A DNA stretch of 64,000 nucleotides from Cinclus cinclus (GCF_963662255.1 NC_085046.1:143731762-143795761), one strand, 5' to 3'. Positions 1 through 13,873 are shown, counted from the stretch's first letter. Notes: generated from the letters alone by a model not told the origin. Numbers and translations: made by a program.

Positions 1-3000
1 TCTTTTAGTAACAGAAGCCAACAGGAATGTATGAGAGATTTCTTTCAATAAATCAGTCAATAAAGAGAGATCTGTAAGAGCAGCTTGCCTGAATCAGAGG
101 GCAGACAGAGCTATGCTCCTGTTGGCTTCAGGGAGCACTATGTGCTTCAGAGAATTCTCTCTCTGCCCTCCACCATGGGTACAGTACTACAGCTGCTAGG
201 TGCAAAGACCAGGTTATTTGCCTTTGTAGCTTTCCTTCATGCCCAGCCAATCTAACTTAAACAGACTAGGAACAAAAAAGGTGGCAAACATCAAAAATAG
301 GCTTTTGTAAGTGGGGAAAAACCTGGGAACTAATCAGAATGAGAGATGTCTCCATGCACTTTTTACAGGCTGGTCACGTTCTCCAATTGCTCTGGTGATT
401 TGTATTTAATCACAGCCATTCTCCTTTGCTTCCCATTCCACTCCTCTCTCTGGCTTGGGGATGAAGTCACAGGCTAAGTCTGTGATGATGACAGTCAATG
501 ACATAGTTATAGGAAGTATTTTGGTCTGACTGTAATGATGGCAGATCTGCATTTTTACTGCAGGATCAAACAGGAGAAACTGAGCCGGGTACAGGAGGCA
601 AAACCTTTATATATTTTAAAGCAATCTGCTCCTTTATATTGCGTTAGATGATAAATGTTGAAAATACTGAAAAATTAGAGGGGAACACTAAGGAGAAAGA
701 CATTTCTGAGTATGGGGTATAATGTGCTTTAGGGATTTATGGGAAGCTAAAGCCCATTCCCCCATTCCTCCAGGCACTCTTTTTCAATCTAATTCAGCAT
801 AAAGAAAAGTACATGCAACTTCAGGATGATGTAATGCATCTGCATAACTGAGCACTGCATTGTGAAAGAGCATTCAGTGTAATGTTATGGATATTTGATG
901 GAACCATTTCCACTATTAATATTCACTAAGGATCCCTAGAATTAGCTGTAATTACTGAGGGAAAGGGCCTAGATATGGCTGAGCACAGCTCAAAGAAAAC
1001 ATCTGTTCAGAGCTGTGTGCTGGGCAACCACAAACATGGTGTTAGGCTGCATTAGGAAAGGACAAAGCAACAAAATATGAAAAGAGGCAGTTGAAAGAGA
1101 GCTGAAATAATGAATGGCTCCAAATTAAAACCCAGTTATAAATTCTACTGTTGACCCCTAGAGAGAAGAAACCTGCAGATTATTCACCCAGATTTACCTG
1201 ACTCTGTATGATTCTAGAGGATCTTGTAAAGCAAGACCAACCTCTATTTTTATCCCAGAAAATTTCCCAGAATTTATGTTGATAAGGAGGGAACGTATCT
1301 TGTGAACAAACTGATATGTCACCATATAGCTGTTTTGCAAATCAGACCTCTAAAAGCAAACACCCCACACAAAGGAGGAGTGTGAGGGATTGCAAAATAT
1401 TCTTTAATTTATTACAATGAAAGAACAATGTGGGGAGCCCCACAGCAACACTTTTTGATTCACTAACAGATTAGGTCACAACATGGCAAACAAAGCTTGT
1501 TGTTCGTCTCCTGAAAGCTTGTAAAATTCTTGCTGATTTTCCCTAATGTTTCAAAATTTGACAGCTCTAATGAAGTAATTTCTCAAGTGAAGAGATTCTG
1601 AAGAGATATTAAAAGCACATATTCAACTAAGTTGTATGTTCTGTCATTGCTATCTTTCTAGCATTAAGTTGTCCGACTATATTAATGAATACTTGCTTGA
1701 ATATGATGATTCTGCTACACCCATAACAAGGGGTCTTTGATGTTGTCAGCAACATTAAAAAAATGAAGGCCAGGAGACTGGTGAACTGCCCATTATCTAG
1801 TCTGCTGTTTATTCTGGCCCTGCATCAAACATAACTCCTTTCCTAGCATGGAAGGAAAGTCTGGGGGGGGAGGGGGAGGGGGGTCGTCTGGCTGAATAAT
1901 TACATCTTTTTAGGATTTCTGGTGACTTGAATATATACCAGGTCTAACAGTTTTGGGAGGCCTCACCTACAGAGTCTGTGACATCCAGCAATGTCCAAGG
2001 CATTCTGGAGTGACACTGTTTAGCCCTGTCTTCCTGCTTCTAAATTGATTAGGAAATTTCTTAACCTTGATGGCTCTGGGATTTTTCAGTCTGACAGGTT
2101 ATGGGATTAAAAGACCAGTGAGCAGTGAGGCAAATTACAGAAAAAAAAAACAAAACTGAGGGAAATAAATCCTTTGGGTCATTACATCCCTCCTACCATA
2201 AGATGTCACATAATCCTGTGCAAAAGCAGGTCAGACTGCATCTCCACTGCTGTGATCATCTCTCCTCTGGTGCTTCTGATACAAGAGTGTCACATAATCT
2301 TACTCCTCAATTAGTCATAACCCTTCTTGTTTTCAGCTAAAATAATCATGAGCAATATATTCATATCTGGTTCTGCCAGCACTGTCCTGTCTGCTAATGT
2401 GTTTGCCTCCCCAGTGATCACACACTGATGTATTGACAGACAACATATATTTCTGCAGCCTCCACTTTGCTGAAGTTAAACAAGCTGACTCAGTGTGTCT
2501 CTCCTCATAAGAAATAAAAAAATAATCTCTCAGTGTTGTCATTATCCTGTGGTCCACCTCCGCACCTGATCTAGCCTGAACTTCTGTGCTCTGAATATGG
2601 CCAGATTCTTACATTGATATGGACTGTAGCTTTCCCAGTCTCTATCTTTCTGGAAATTTGTGAATGAAGTTGAGCATCTTTTCCAAGTGCCTGCAGGCCT
2701 CTGGAAAGCAAAACTGATGATCTGCCCTGTTTTTTGTTCAATTTGTACAAATTCTCCATGGACCTCAAATAAAAAAACCACACATTTGCAGTGTTCTTGA
2801 TCTTAGTATCTTAGCAATACTTCCCCTCTCCAGGACAAAAAGTTCTGATGTATCCTACAAGTGCATTTACTCTTTCATAGTCACCTTGCATTTTCTGTTT
2901 ACCTCTGTCTTTTAAAAGAAAAAAAATCTCTTACAGCTCTGTCTGCTCCTGAGGCCGGGATGCCAGCTGGTATCTGCACAGACCATTTGACCATTTCTCA

Positions 3001-4227
3001 CCATTTGACTACAGGGAACATGCTGGCTATTCCTCTGTCAGTTTGATGGATTTACTGAAAACACTCATATGACAATCAATATGCCAGTTTTCCAGGATTC
3101 TGGAACAAAGGATATTATGTTCTGCTAGATGACTCTCAGTATTCTTTGAATTTTGTTTCCATATTGGATCTGATAGCTTCCTCTATCGTGTATTTATTTT
3201 GTATTTTGTTTTGGCCTTTTGTGGCTCTGTGCTTACTAATTAAGGAATTGGAATTTGGTGCAAAGAGATACTTGCAGAGAAATGGGATTAGAACCTGGTG
3301 TTCTTAGCCAATAATAATCTGTGAAAAGAGAATTTTCCTGTAGTACCTCAAAGTTGATGGGTTATTTCAAGACTTGTTAGGAAGCAAAATTGTCATCTTG
3401 TCTCTGTTCCAAATTGGAATAAATTGTCAGTAATAATCCAGTGATGAAGAGAGCTACAGAACTGTGGCCTTTGGAGTGCATTTGAAATTAATTTTAATTT
3501 AACTTTTCCTTAGGGACAGTTCTGGCTCCCTTGGATCTAAGATGGGGTTAAGAGCCAGGACTTGTGGTCCCTGTTTCTGATAGTAAATCAAGCTTTCTCA
3601 GAAAACTTAGTGAGCCCAAAGTATCAATCTAGAAACAAAATCAATTATCTAAGGTGCTCAAATTATTAAATGCGTTTTGGTTATAAAGGAAAAGACAGAT
3701 GGATTTCCTGCTTGCTTCTTTTATGTGAGTACTATGCTGGATATTCCTTCAATGAATTTAGTGAAAAATAAAATATGATTATTTCTAAAAAAATGCTCTG
3801 AACAAAACAAAATTCACAGAATTCTTCCATGGAGGCAGAATGACATTGTGATCCCTCTTGTTATTTAGGAGCTGATTATACTACTGGTCTGAAGGATCCT
3901 TTCTTCACTTAAAAATGAGGGAATTCAAGTATGAGAACATATGAGTTTCTGTTCAAAGGGTGAACCAGAAATTGAATATACTACTCCATATTTACACATT
4001 CAGTACCATTCTGTGAAACCTCTTTAGTAGTGTTCAAAAAGAGCAAAAACCTAAAAGTTGATTTTCACATGCCTTCCCCAGTACATAAAGGAGAACATCT
4101 CTGTTCTAGTTTAAGAATGAAATGGCTCTGTTAAATCAAAATGTTTTATATTTGTTGACACATCTTCAAAATGCAGTGTACACACCTTCCACAGGTAGGA
4201 GCATTTCATTGGGAGATTCTCCCATTT
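1..4227. other. Unique noncoding stretch
   Basis: No gene or recognisable transposon is seen here. Open frames are at most about 80 codons, overlap on opposite strands and lack family motifs. The only structured element is the G-rich tract at 1863-1883. An 11-base word containing TCACATAATC occurs twice near 2206 and 2290, which is too short to interpret. Confidence 0.6.
1863..1883 (+). repeat. G-rich tract with G-quadruplex pattern
   Basis: Three G runs of 8, 5 and 6 bases are separated by single A residues. Splitting the 8-G run gives four runs of three or more G with short loops, which fits the usual G-quadruplex pattern. Folding and any function are inference. Confidence 0.6.
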
Positions 4228-4819
4228 TGCCTTCTGGTTTCATCTCGGGTGGAGTTAATTTTCTTCCCAGTGGCTGATATGGGGCTGTGTTTTAGATTTG
4301 TGTTGATAAATACAGAGATGTTTCTGTTATTGCTGTTTTTGTATATTGCTACACAGAGGCAAGGCCTTTTCTACTTTTTCCATGGCCATGCTGGGGACAA
4401 AACTGGGGGGGAACAGGGGAGGCTGGGAGGAGACACAGTCAGAACAGGGGACCCAACCTGACCAAAGGGGTATCCCAGACCATGTGACATCATGCTCAGT
4501 ATATAATGTGGGGGGAACAAGGAGTAAGGGGGGACATTTGGAGTGATAACATTTGTCTTCCCAATCACCATTACGTGTGATGGGGCCCTGCTCTCCTGGA
4601 GATGGCTGAACACCTGCCTGCCTGTGGGAAGGGAAGAATTCATTCCTTGTTTTTTTCTTGCTTGTGTTCTTAGCTTTTGCTTTCCCTTTTAAACTATCTT
4701 TATCAAACCCACGACTTTCCCAGCTTTAACCACGCTGACTCTCTCCCCAGTCCTGCTGGTGGGGGAGTGAGGGAGTGGCTGCGTGGGGCTGGGTTGTTTG
4801 CTAGGGTTGAACCACAACA
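4228..4819 (+). mobile_element. Solo LTR of an avian endogenous retrovirus
   Basis: The segment follows an avian LTR consensus that I recognise from one end to the other. It opens with a degraded CTGGTTTC...GGAGTTAATTTTCTTCC block. It then has the CATGTGACATCATGCTCAG block, a TATA-like box, GGAGATGGCTGAACACCTGCC, and a U5-like end with GGGGGAGTGAGGGAGTGGCTGCG and GAACCACAACA. The order and plus orientation are complete, and the length of about 590 bp is usual for this kind of LTR. No gag, pol or env coding sequence lies within several kb on either side, so it is read as a solo LTR left by recombination between two LTRs. The left boundary is approximate and no clear target-site duplication is visible, which suggests an old insertion. 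Family assignment (ERVL-like) is from memory and less certain than the LTR call. Confidence 0.82.
4500..4507 (+). promoter_or_regulatory. TATA-like box inside the solo LTR
   Basis: TATATAAT lies just downstream of the conserved ATCATGCTCAG block, where related LTRs carry a CATATAAA box. It would mark the U3 promoter of the ancestral retrovirus. Present activity cannot be judged. Confidence 0.5.
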
Positions 4820-7800
4820 ACTTCTCAGTCTTCTTCCCACCTTTTTCCTTAATGGGAACAGACTTCTGTGCAGACTTGAAGATCAAGCCACACTTCTAAA
4901 CTTGCCCACAGTATTCTCAATTGCTGCTGTGAGTTATCCAATTGATAATATCTGCTTTCACTTTGGGAAGGAAAGCTGAAAGGTGTTAGATTGCTCAGGA
5001 TAACTGGAATATCTTTTCTAGTGTGGGACATTTTTACAGAAACAAATAGGAGTTTATCCCACATCTTTTCCACCAACCCTGCAAGCATGGTAATTTCCAG
5101 GTTAAGGAGGGAGGTAGGAATTCAGCTGAGGTGGGGGAAAAGCCAAAAAGCCAATAACCTCTTTATCTGCTACATCTCCTTATAATGTATGTCGTCTGAA
5201 ATTTGAGAAGCCAAAAACTTTCCTGTACCATTTTTCAGGTTAGCTGCACGACCTATCTGAATACACAATAGTCTGGAAAAGAGATATCACAGAAGTGTCC
5301 TGCTAGCTCAAACTAGTGGCCCATCTAGGTGTTCTTTTTCCAGAAATCGAATAGGAGCTGTTAGGAGCTATACTATGAGTGTATGTAACGTTTTCCAGTC
5401 TGCTCTCTGCACTCTTCCAACATAAACAACTGCAGTATTAGCAGCGTTGGATCTCTCCACTCCAAAAAGTAAAACACAATCTGAGCATGAAAACTGGAGG
5501 GTTGATCAAACTGAGATTAGGAAGAAAAATAAGTGGCACATCCAAATGTTTTAAGAGAAAAAGACCAATAGATAGTGGGCGATTTTGTAATGTCAGTAGA
5601 GATAGGTGGTGACCTACAGCAGAGACTCATGCTTTGGACCATGGTCCTAATGAAGTCTGATGAACAAACAAGGGTTTACAATTCCAGCTGCTACAAGGCA
5701 CAACGGGGATGAGTGGTTTGGGCTGCATAAGATGTGGCATAGAGATTGCATAGTAGACTACATGTTTTTCCGGGCCTCCAAGTTTCTCCTGAAACAGGAA
5801 CAAGATGCAAACAGCCTATGGTGGTGGAGGTGGCTCTCCACTTTGCCTCTGGAGAGAGGCCAAGCTTTGCACATGTTTCAATTCAGTCTAAATGCCAGCA
5901 GATAAAGCTGTCAAGTGTTTGGGGGCTGGCATCCACAGTTGGAGAGATTGTCTAGGGTGTTGTACAGAAGCTAAAATAGGAAAATTGAACGGTTGCTCAG
6001 TGTTCGAGCCTGGTCACAGCACAACTCTCCTGTGTTGTGACAGCACTAAAACAGGAGAACTGGCAGTGAGGAGGAACCCATGAAAGTCACTCAGCACTAT
6101 TTACCTGTTCACAGTAGTAACCCAGCTGTTATGAGACTTGCAAGTATGAAAAATATCAATCTTTCTTTGAAATAAGGATCCAAAACAAAATACAAACATC
6201 AATGCAGGGACAACTCTGAGATTTAACACAGTGGTGCTCATGTGTATACACCTATGTGTAGGCAAGGTGCCACATTTCCCCTTATCACTACTGGAGATCT
6301 AAGGCTTGGTTTATTTGCACAGACATGGTGCTGTAATGGGAGATTTTCTCTGCGTCCTACTTAACATCCCATACTGATACTTTGGGTTATCTCAAATGTC
6401 ACCTGCTGTTTACATATGGACAATAAATTGTCCATATTGTCCCCTCCCAACTCTTGTGTCCCCTGCCCCACCCCAGTCCTCCCCAAATGAAAGAAACACA
6501 AAACCAAAAAGCCCTTGAGCCATGCATTCCCTCGTTCATAAAATTAAGACAATATTTTGTCATCTTGTGCCCATTTTTTAGGTCCAGTTCAGGCAAACTT
6601 AGTCTCCTGAAGGTTGGGAAATTGTGTGTTTAGTAGTTGCTCATACAACCTTTAGTGATAGATGCCTTGAAAATAGATGGTCTCATTCTGCCTAAGATCT
6701 GCACAAACACAAGGTATAATTGTATGTGTATGATGTGTATATGCTGTTAGTCGAGTTCTGGAGATGACATTTCTGTATTCTTGCTTTCTCATCTAATGTT
6801 TGGCCTCTAATTTCTCTTTTTAAAGGATGCTCCAGACTCAAGTTTCTTTTCAGGAAAGCTTAAAAATGTGATCTACCCAGAAGTGGTAGTTTTCTTTCAG
6901 TAAACAATAATTAAATTACATTATTTGTTAAGCAGGCCATAGCATGCCATTCTGAACCCCCCTCATGTTATTGTCCTGATATAAATACATCTGCAGCTCA
7001 TTTGCTCAAATCTGACTGTTTACAATCCCAGCAGGAGCTGGAAAATAATGAGTTTGATCACACAGTAAGGTAAGGAGGCTAGCCTAGCTTACAGAGAGAC
7101 TTTCTAAGTACAGTACTTCCATTAACCCCCTAATGACATCTTCAATTGTATGTTTTTAAGCCAGAGCATAAATATAACAGCAGCAGGCCTGTGCTTGCTG
7201 GAAATAGGGTTTGCTCACAATATTCAGTTAACTTCCCATGTGATGCAAGTTAGGATTCTGTTTCCTGCCCATGTGGCCCTAAGACCTGCAAAGAGAAGAG
7301 TTAACACTTAGAGAGAGCTCATCGGAGTCAGTGAAATGCCTAAGCTTGTTAGCTGAGCTGGCTTTGGAGAGAAACAGGTGCCTCCACAGGAAGAGTCAGC
7401 GGATCTGAGATGTTCCTCACAGGGTGAAATGAATTGCTGTATTGCAGAAATTTTAATTTGGAAGCCTTAAATTAATTCAAATTCACAACAGCCCCCTGGT
7501 GTGCAGCTGAGAAGTGGTTTCTTTGAAAACAGAGAAAAAAGAAAGTTAAGCTGCTTGTCTTGGACATCTCATGAGTCATCAGCAGCCAGTGGTGGATTTG
7601 ACAAGTCTTGGCTCCCCACTGCAGTGATGTGAGCAGTCTTTGGATATAAATCCTCCCTCTGGAAACACAAAGGTCCTGGCAGGCAATTAAATGACTGTCT
7701 TCAGATTGGTGAGGCTCCCCATGATGGCATTAGGGACTCATTGGGCTGTCTTTGTCTGATCAGTGGGGATCTGGGTGGGGAGGGTGGACCAAGTCTTCAG

Positions 7801-9343
7801 CTGTGCAGCTGGAAACAGTCCTGGGATTGCACAAGAAAGAGGCTGATTTTCCACTACATGAGGGGTTTTCCTGCTGCTCTGACAGGATAAAACATGGTTA
7901 ACAGAGTGGAAGTGGCCCTGTGTAATGTTCCCTGGCACTGCAGTGTCACAGGCATATTTGACTTCAATATGCCCTTCTGCAACTGCTCCCCAGTTCCAAA
8001 TTTAGGATCTGCCTAACATGGATATTGAGGGTATAGAAAAGAGCCAAAGGTGCTCACTCTGTACAACTACTGAGCCTGTGCTTCAGAAAACACAGTATTT
8101 ATTTCATTGCCCACATTTCCACTGCTGCAGGCAACTGTGCATCCACACCCCCTGTGAAACCCCAGCTTGGGGAGAATCTCTGCACAGAAATTAACTGATT
8201 GCTGGATAGAGCTAAGTGAGGCTGCATGCAGGGGCAAGGCCAAAGGAAGGAAAATCCTGCTCTAAGGTTGTCCCAAAACACTAATCATGGAGCTATTCTT
8301 TTGGATTGTCAGTCAAGGGACAATTTATTCAGGATAAACTAAACTGAACCTTGTAGATCTCAATAGCTTGGAAAAGGGAGAAGCAATTCTTCTGACAAAT
8401 TGCAGCAGTATAACACAATAGTCAGCATTTTTTAAAGCCCCAGCTCCTTCAGTTATATGATTACACAAGAATCTCTGCTTTGGGCAAAATAAAGAAAAAA
8501 AAATCTGTTAATGTGACAGCTATACAGGAAAGTCTGAGAGAATCAGATATGAAGGCTCCAACTTCAGAAAGCTGGTAACTTTGCTTGCGTTTAGCTTTGA
8601 AATCCAAAGGATTTAGAATCTGTAGCTAAAGCTAGACAGCATTTTACCCACTCCTAGGGTTAAGGGTAGAAAGGAAGTAAGCAATGATTCTGCCATCCCC
8701 TGGTGTGGAAAGCATCTGCAGTGAAATGATCTGGGGTTTTGTTCTGGAGTAATTTTTTTTCTTTTTGGGGAGGTGATGTTCCTTTAAACCTGTCTTTGCA
8801 AAAAGCCTGAGACTTTTTCTCAAGAGCAAATACTGTTAAATTGCATTGCCTTAGACAAACAGTTGGGACACTGGTGGCCTCATCCAAGTGCTGACAGTTT
8901 TGCATGCATAGGCATACAAAGATTCCCCTGACTATAACCTGTGTACTCTAATTATATAATGCTTCTGTGTTTGAATTGCAAATAATTTTTATTCGGTATC
9001 CTTGTGCCTTTACCTGTTGACAAATTTGTCACTTCCAGACCTGGCATATACATGCAGTTTTTCTGTGTTTTGTAAACAAATCACTCTTATAAAGCTCTTA
9101 AAACATTCAGCCAAAATATTTTTTGCTAAATTATTTATGGCTGCACCAGATACAGCTGTGTGAAATGTGGCTTCTGATGCCACCTGTGCCCTATGAAATG
9201 TGTGTCCATAAATCATTTTAAGCTCCACAGGAATGAGAGTTCCTACATAAGCAAAGACATGGTGTTATCAGAGCTTTAATATTTGAGTTCAAATTCATTA
9301 ATGAAGTTCTGTCAATTTACTGCAGGAAAGGAACTAGGGGTTG
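4820..9343. other. Unique noncoding stretch
   Basis: No gene, transposon or long repeat was recognised. Frames reach about 80 codons and have no recognisable domains. The 5660-6083 frames overlap each other in different phases and look like chance. Confidence 0.55.
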
Positions 9344-9370
9344 GTTTTTGTTTTGTTTTGTTTTGTTTTT
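9344..9370 (+). repeat. (GTTTT)n microsatellite
   Basis: About five GTTTT units, the first and last with one extra T. It is a short simple repeat. No retroposon body is visible next to it. Confidence 0.85.
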
Positions 9371-9879
9371 ACTGCCTATATAAATTGACAGGAAAGTCTT
9401 AGAGAGGTTCAAAAGTTTAATTCCATTAACTATCTACAGCTCAGGTACTATGTTATTCGTTTGATCTAAAATTGTTTTAACACTGACCAGATTTTCTCTG
9501 AATTTACCTACCTTATATATTTGACTATAATGACCTTCCAAACCTCTTGATGTTTTTTCTTGCAATAATTCCTTCTTTTCTGGTAGCTTCCAACTATTTT
9601 AATTTTTGAACGTCCAGTTTTATTTTCAGGGGCATAGCTATAATACAGGCATTTAGTACCTCAGTTTGCTTTTCCTAGTTCCTTTTCATACTTTCCCTTT
9701 ACAAGTAACCCTGAGGGTCTGCAAACCCCAGGCTGGAAAATGCAGTTTCAATATAAATTCAATATAAAACTATTTTTCTTTCTGCACAGGCTGCTGAGAG
9801 ACACCAAGGGAGGGAAGGATATGGGAAATGAGAAACAGGAGGAAAGGAGTGAAGAGGAGAAGGGAAAGGGAGGATGAAG

Positions 9880-9945
9880 AGAAGGGGAAGAGAAGGGGAA
9901 GAGAAGGGGAAGAGAAGGGGAAGAGAAGGGGAAGAGAAGGGGAAG
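9880..9945 (+). repeat. 11-bp purine minisatellite, six copies
   Basis: The word AGAAGGGG recurs at exact 11-base spacing, starting at 9880, 9891, 9902, 9913, 9924 and 9935, with unit AGAAGGGGAAG. The array runs straight into the GGAA array that follows. The open frames in this region on both strands are products of the repeat, not genes. Confidence 0.9.
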
Positions 9946-10070
9946 GAAGGAAGGAAGGAAGGAAGGAAGGAAGGAAGGAAGGAAGGAAGGAAGGAAGGAA
10001 GGAAGGAAGGAAGGAAGGAAGGAAGGAAGGAAGGAAGGAAGGAAGGAAGGAAGGAAGGAAGGAAGGAAAA
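9941..10070 (+). repeat. (GGAA)n microsatellite
   Basis: About 32 uninterrupted GGAA units end at GGAAAA before unique sequence. The long minus-strand frame through it (9748-10203) encodes only a Phe/Leu/Pro/Ser periodic tract and is rejected as a gene. GGAA is the core of ETS-factor sites, so binding is possible but is inference. Confidence 0.95.
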
Positions 10071-13000
10071 GTCCCAGCCTAATATATTTTACATGGTAGT
10101 GGGACATTATACTGCCAGATAATGTTCTTTTAATTAGACCTTTAAGGATTAAGCCTGAAGAAATTTTGCAGTAATTTAATTCCATAGTATTTCTGAGGTT
10201 CATTTACTTCATTTGAGGTAGATCCTCAAATTAATTTGCTCTGCGTAAATTCTTAATGTGGCTTTCTAACCCTCTCCACCACCCTTGTGAGTTTGGTTCT
10301 GCTTTGAATCCATTCTGAACTGTCTTTACTAAAAAAAAAAAAATAAAATTAAAAAGCAAAAAATCAAAAAGGGAGAATAGGCCTGCAGCACAGACTTCTG
10401 CAAGACAGACATTCTTTCTTATGTAAAAATCACTTTCCCAGCTGGGAGGTGAGGCAAGAAAGACAGGAGTATATTGAGAGAGCTTTCCTTGCCATGAGCC
10501 TCACTACAGTTCAAGGAGAGAAACCAACAGAGATTATCACCTGAATGTTCTGTTGTGTTAGATCTGCACAAAGGTGCCAACACATGGAGCCTCATTCTGT
10601 CACCCATGAAAACCAGAGTTATAAACATTTTCTGGTCATGCCAGCTGATTAGGACCTATTTCAAAAGCAAACTCACTCCTGCCACGTGTATCTCAGGAGC
10701 AGTGGAGTGGTGCCTTTTGTCTTCTGAGCAGATTGTCTCATTAATTAATAAAATTATTTCAGAAACATCCCAGACTTAAAACCTTGTTGTTAAAACAACT
10801 CAGCTCTGATGGCTTGACTGGGCAACAAAAGCTGTGACAATTATTTAGTGATGTGCTACAAATACTCCAAGAATTAAGCTGCAGTCATTTTCCTGTCCTA
10901 GTCAAAGGGCTGTACTGTTCAGAAATGTGTAAGGAATTCCCTTGTACCACACGTAACAAAGGGCAGTGAAAGCAATACTGCACAGTGCCAGAATGACATC
11001 TCCAGTCAGAAGTGAAGGTTGAGGCTGCACTGGCAGAGTTTAAGCAAGGATGCTCAAAGGGGCTTCTGAAAATAACTCTGATTCTTTGCTTGTAGGGTGG
11101 GTATGTAGGTACACTAGGAATGCAGGATGGATGAGATCAGCTGCACCTGTACTCAGTCTTTGTAATTGCAGGTAATTCTGGAAACATTTAATCTGTAACT
11201 GCCCACAAAACCTCAGCTCAAGACATCTTTGCAGACAACAGGAATGTGAATGTAAAAGGATCAAAAATGACCACAACTACACAATAGAGGGGAAGAGAAC
11301 AGGAGAGGCTGAGGAGATCATTTCTTTAATTGCAAAAGCACTCAAGTGAAAATACCCTCTTCTTCCAGGATGTGGATTACACTCTAAGATACAGAAACAA
11401 CAAAAGAGAAAAAACAAACAACACCCCAGGTGTTAACCATCCAACATGGAAAAAGAAACCCCCTAAACCATATATCTGATAGTAATTTTTAATCCATGTT
11501 GAATGAATAAAACTCTGAAACAAGACATCTAACACCTGTAGGAAAAACAGTGTGGTTCTCGCCATCATCCCATCTCTTGCCAAAGCCAAGCCCTGCAGTT
11601 TCACATAAAGGTGACATTTTTTTCTATGAAGGCAAATGACATGCCAGTTTTTGGAGGAAAAGGGTGGAGGATATCCATAGTACTTGTCACAGACAACCAG
11701 CCAGAGTATGGGTATGGAACAAAATAAATGTCATAAATAAAATAAAAGCTGGTTGAGACTCAGGTGTCTGAGGAACTCATAGCACTGGGCTGCATCCTGA
11801 CTATAATTTGTATAAATGGATACTAGTGATGGCAGGACCTTTGCCAGTACAAGATGCAGACTGTGCCCAAACTGGGCAATGGGAAGGGCAAAAGAAAAAG
11901 GAATAGACCTCCCACTTTCATGCAAATTCTCAATGCATACCAAAACAAGCAAGATGCAGGATAACCCAAATCCTTACTCTCTTATCAAATAATACAGCCT
12001 TGTTTTCACTAACAAATCTGCTTAGTGGCAATTAGTCTGATTTGACCTTGGTAAAAAAGCTGTTCATTACTACAGAACTCATGTATTCAAGAATCCAAAA
12101 TAGATTTTTAAAACCACTTCAGCTGAAGTGTTTTGCTGTACAAAGAGACACAGAGCAAGGATACTGCCATCCATCAGAAAACCAGACAATAGTGAGCAAT
12201 TTTCACTATTAACACTTTGTACTCTCTCCTGCAGAAATTCAGGAACTCTGAGGTGGAAAAAGCCAATGCTAGTGACCTCCCAACCCTGAAAAAGTGAACT
12301 CCAGAAGCCTGGGAAAAAGAGAGTCAGTTGTTCTCAGAGTGCAACACAAGGCAGTCAAGATCAATATAGTGCAGTGAAAAGAAACAGATTCTCAAAGATA
12401 TTTCAAACATCTGTATTTCAAAACATTCTTAAGCAAAAAACAGCCAGGCATATGCAGACAGTGCTCCTGTATTCACAAGATGGAGAAAACTCATGGCCAT
12501 ACAGTAGAAGAGTGAAAGGGGGTGAAATTTTAGGAAGTATTTAGGAAGGCTAGTTTTGTGATTATAGAATAAAGAAGAAATTCTGGTGCTGTAGGTTCAG
12601 TTGTGGTTTTTACCAAAGGTATCATGTATCTTTGGCCATTTACATGGCCTGCTACTGAAACACTGGCTCAAATTATATGCTTTCCTTCAGGCATACTCAG
12701 CAGTTTGGGTATGCGCCTGAGTTAACTTCAAGAATGTGCTTAGGATTGTACAAGAATTTAAGATCTCTGCTAATTAGGGATAGGCTGAGACATGCAATTA
12801 AGTGCTTTGCTGAATCATCCTTTATATGTTCAAATGACCTTGCTGGAAAAGAGCTTTAACAAAATTTTTCATGCTCATGAGGAAAAGGCACATCTGATGG
12901 GTAAGGATTTGAGGTACAGCGTGCTGGGTCATACTAGTAAACTGGTCCTAATCTGGTAGGGTGCCTCAAAATGACTAATTTTCCTAGGCTCTTCTAGCAG

Positions 13001-13873
13001 TGAAGAGACAAGTGCCTTGTGGGGTATATTCTGCCCATTTACTGGGGAACCTGTCCACTTTTTGCTCATTCTTGAAGACTCCAGAGGTGTCTTTATCTCT
13101 CTTCTGTCTAATATAAGTAGCTCAAAGCAAAATATTTGTTGCCATACCCACCTTCTATCCTTTAATTTAGAGAGAATAAATTCTGGCTGAACTGGCAAGG
13201 AGATAAACAAATTTATTCACTATCTCTCATTTTGTCAGATATGATCTGCTTGTGATTAGCAGACCTTCTATTGCTTCTTTTGTTGAACTACTCTAGTATA
13301 ATCAACAGTCAGTTTAAATTCCTTATTTCTCAGTGGCACTTGATTACTCCCTAATTTCCCCCCTCTCCCGCCCACCAAATCACTCCCTTTCTTCAGGCTT
13401 TCCATACGTGTGTGCATTTTTATAGCTTTCTCCTCATTTACCCATAATTTCACAAGTGAGTAAAACAGGAACTCTTTTTCAGACCAACGTCTGTAATACG
13501 CAAAAGCAATTCTAATGCAAGTAATTTACTCCAAAGACAAAACCCCACTAAAATAACTTAGGAACGAATGCATCTGTAGGACGAGTACAAGAACAATCAG
13601 TGTACATTTCAAGAGAGATGTCACTGGGAGAGGGGGACAAAACCAAGAAGAGAAAACTTCTACTTGAGAAAAAGCTTTGTAAAGTCTGTGGAGAGCATTC
13701 GATAGAGAGGGAGTTGGCAGAAGGAATAATTGTCACCGGTAAACCATGAGCAAAGAATCTTCTGTCATATCTGGCAATCCAGGGTCCAACAACAGGGACA
13801 GTTCTACATTAGGCTTACCTGGTGTGTGTCCAGCAATACAACAAGTCCCAAAGATAAATCTCTTTGATGTTTC
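10071..13873. other. Unique noncoding stretch
   Basis: Nothing recognisable beyond a 13-A run at 10331-10343 next to A-rich sequence. Frames are short, with none above 93 codons, and show no domain. Confidence 0.55.

Noticed and set aside
1429..1444. Perfect 7-bp inverted repeat TGTGGGG-AG-CCCCACA
   Set aside because: The two-base loop is too tight for a good hairpin, and such a palindrome is expected by chance in 64 kb.
9748..10203. 151-codon minus-strand frame and two plus-strand frames over the same bases
   Set aside because: Translation of GGAA and 11-bp repeats on both strands; pure low-complexity periodic protein.
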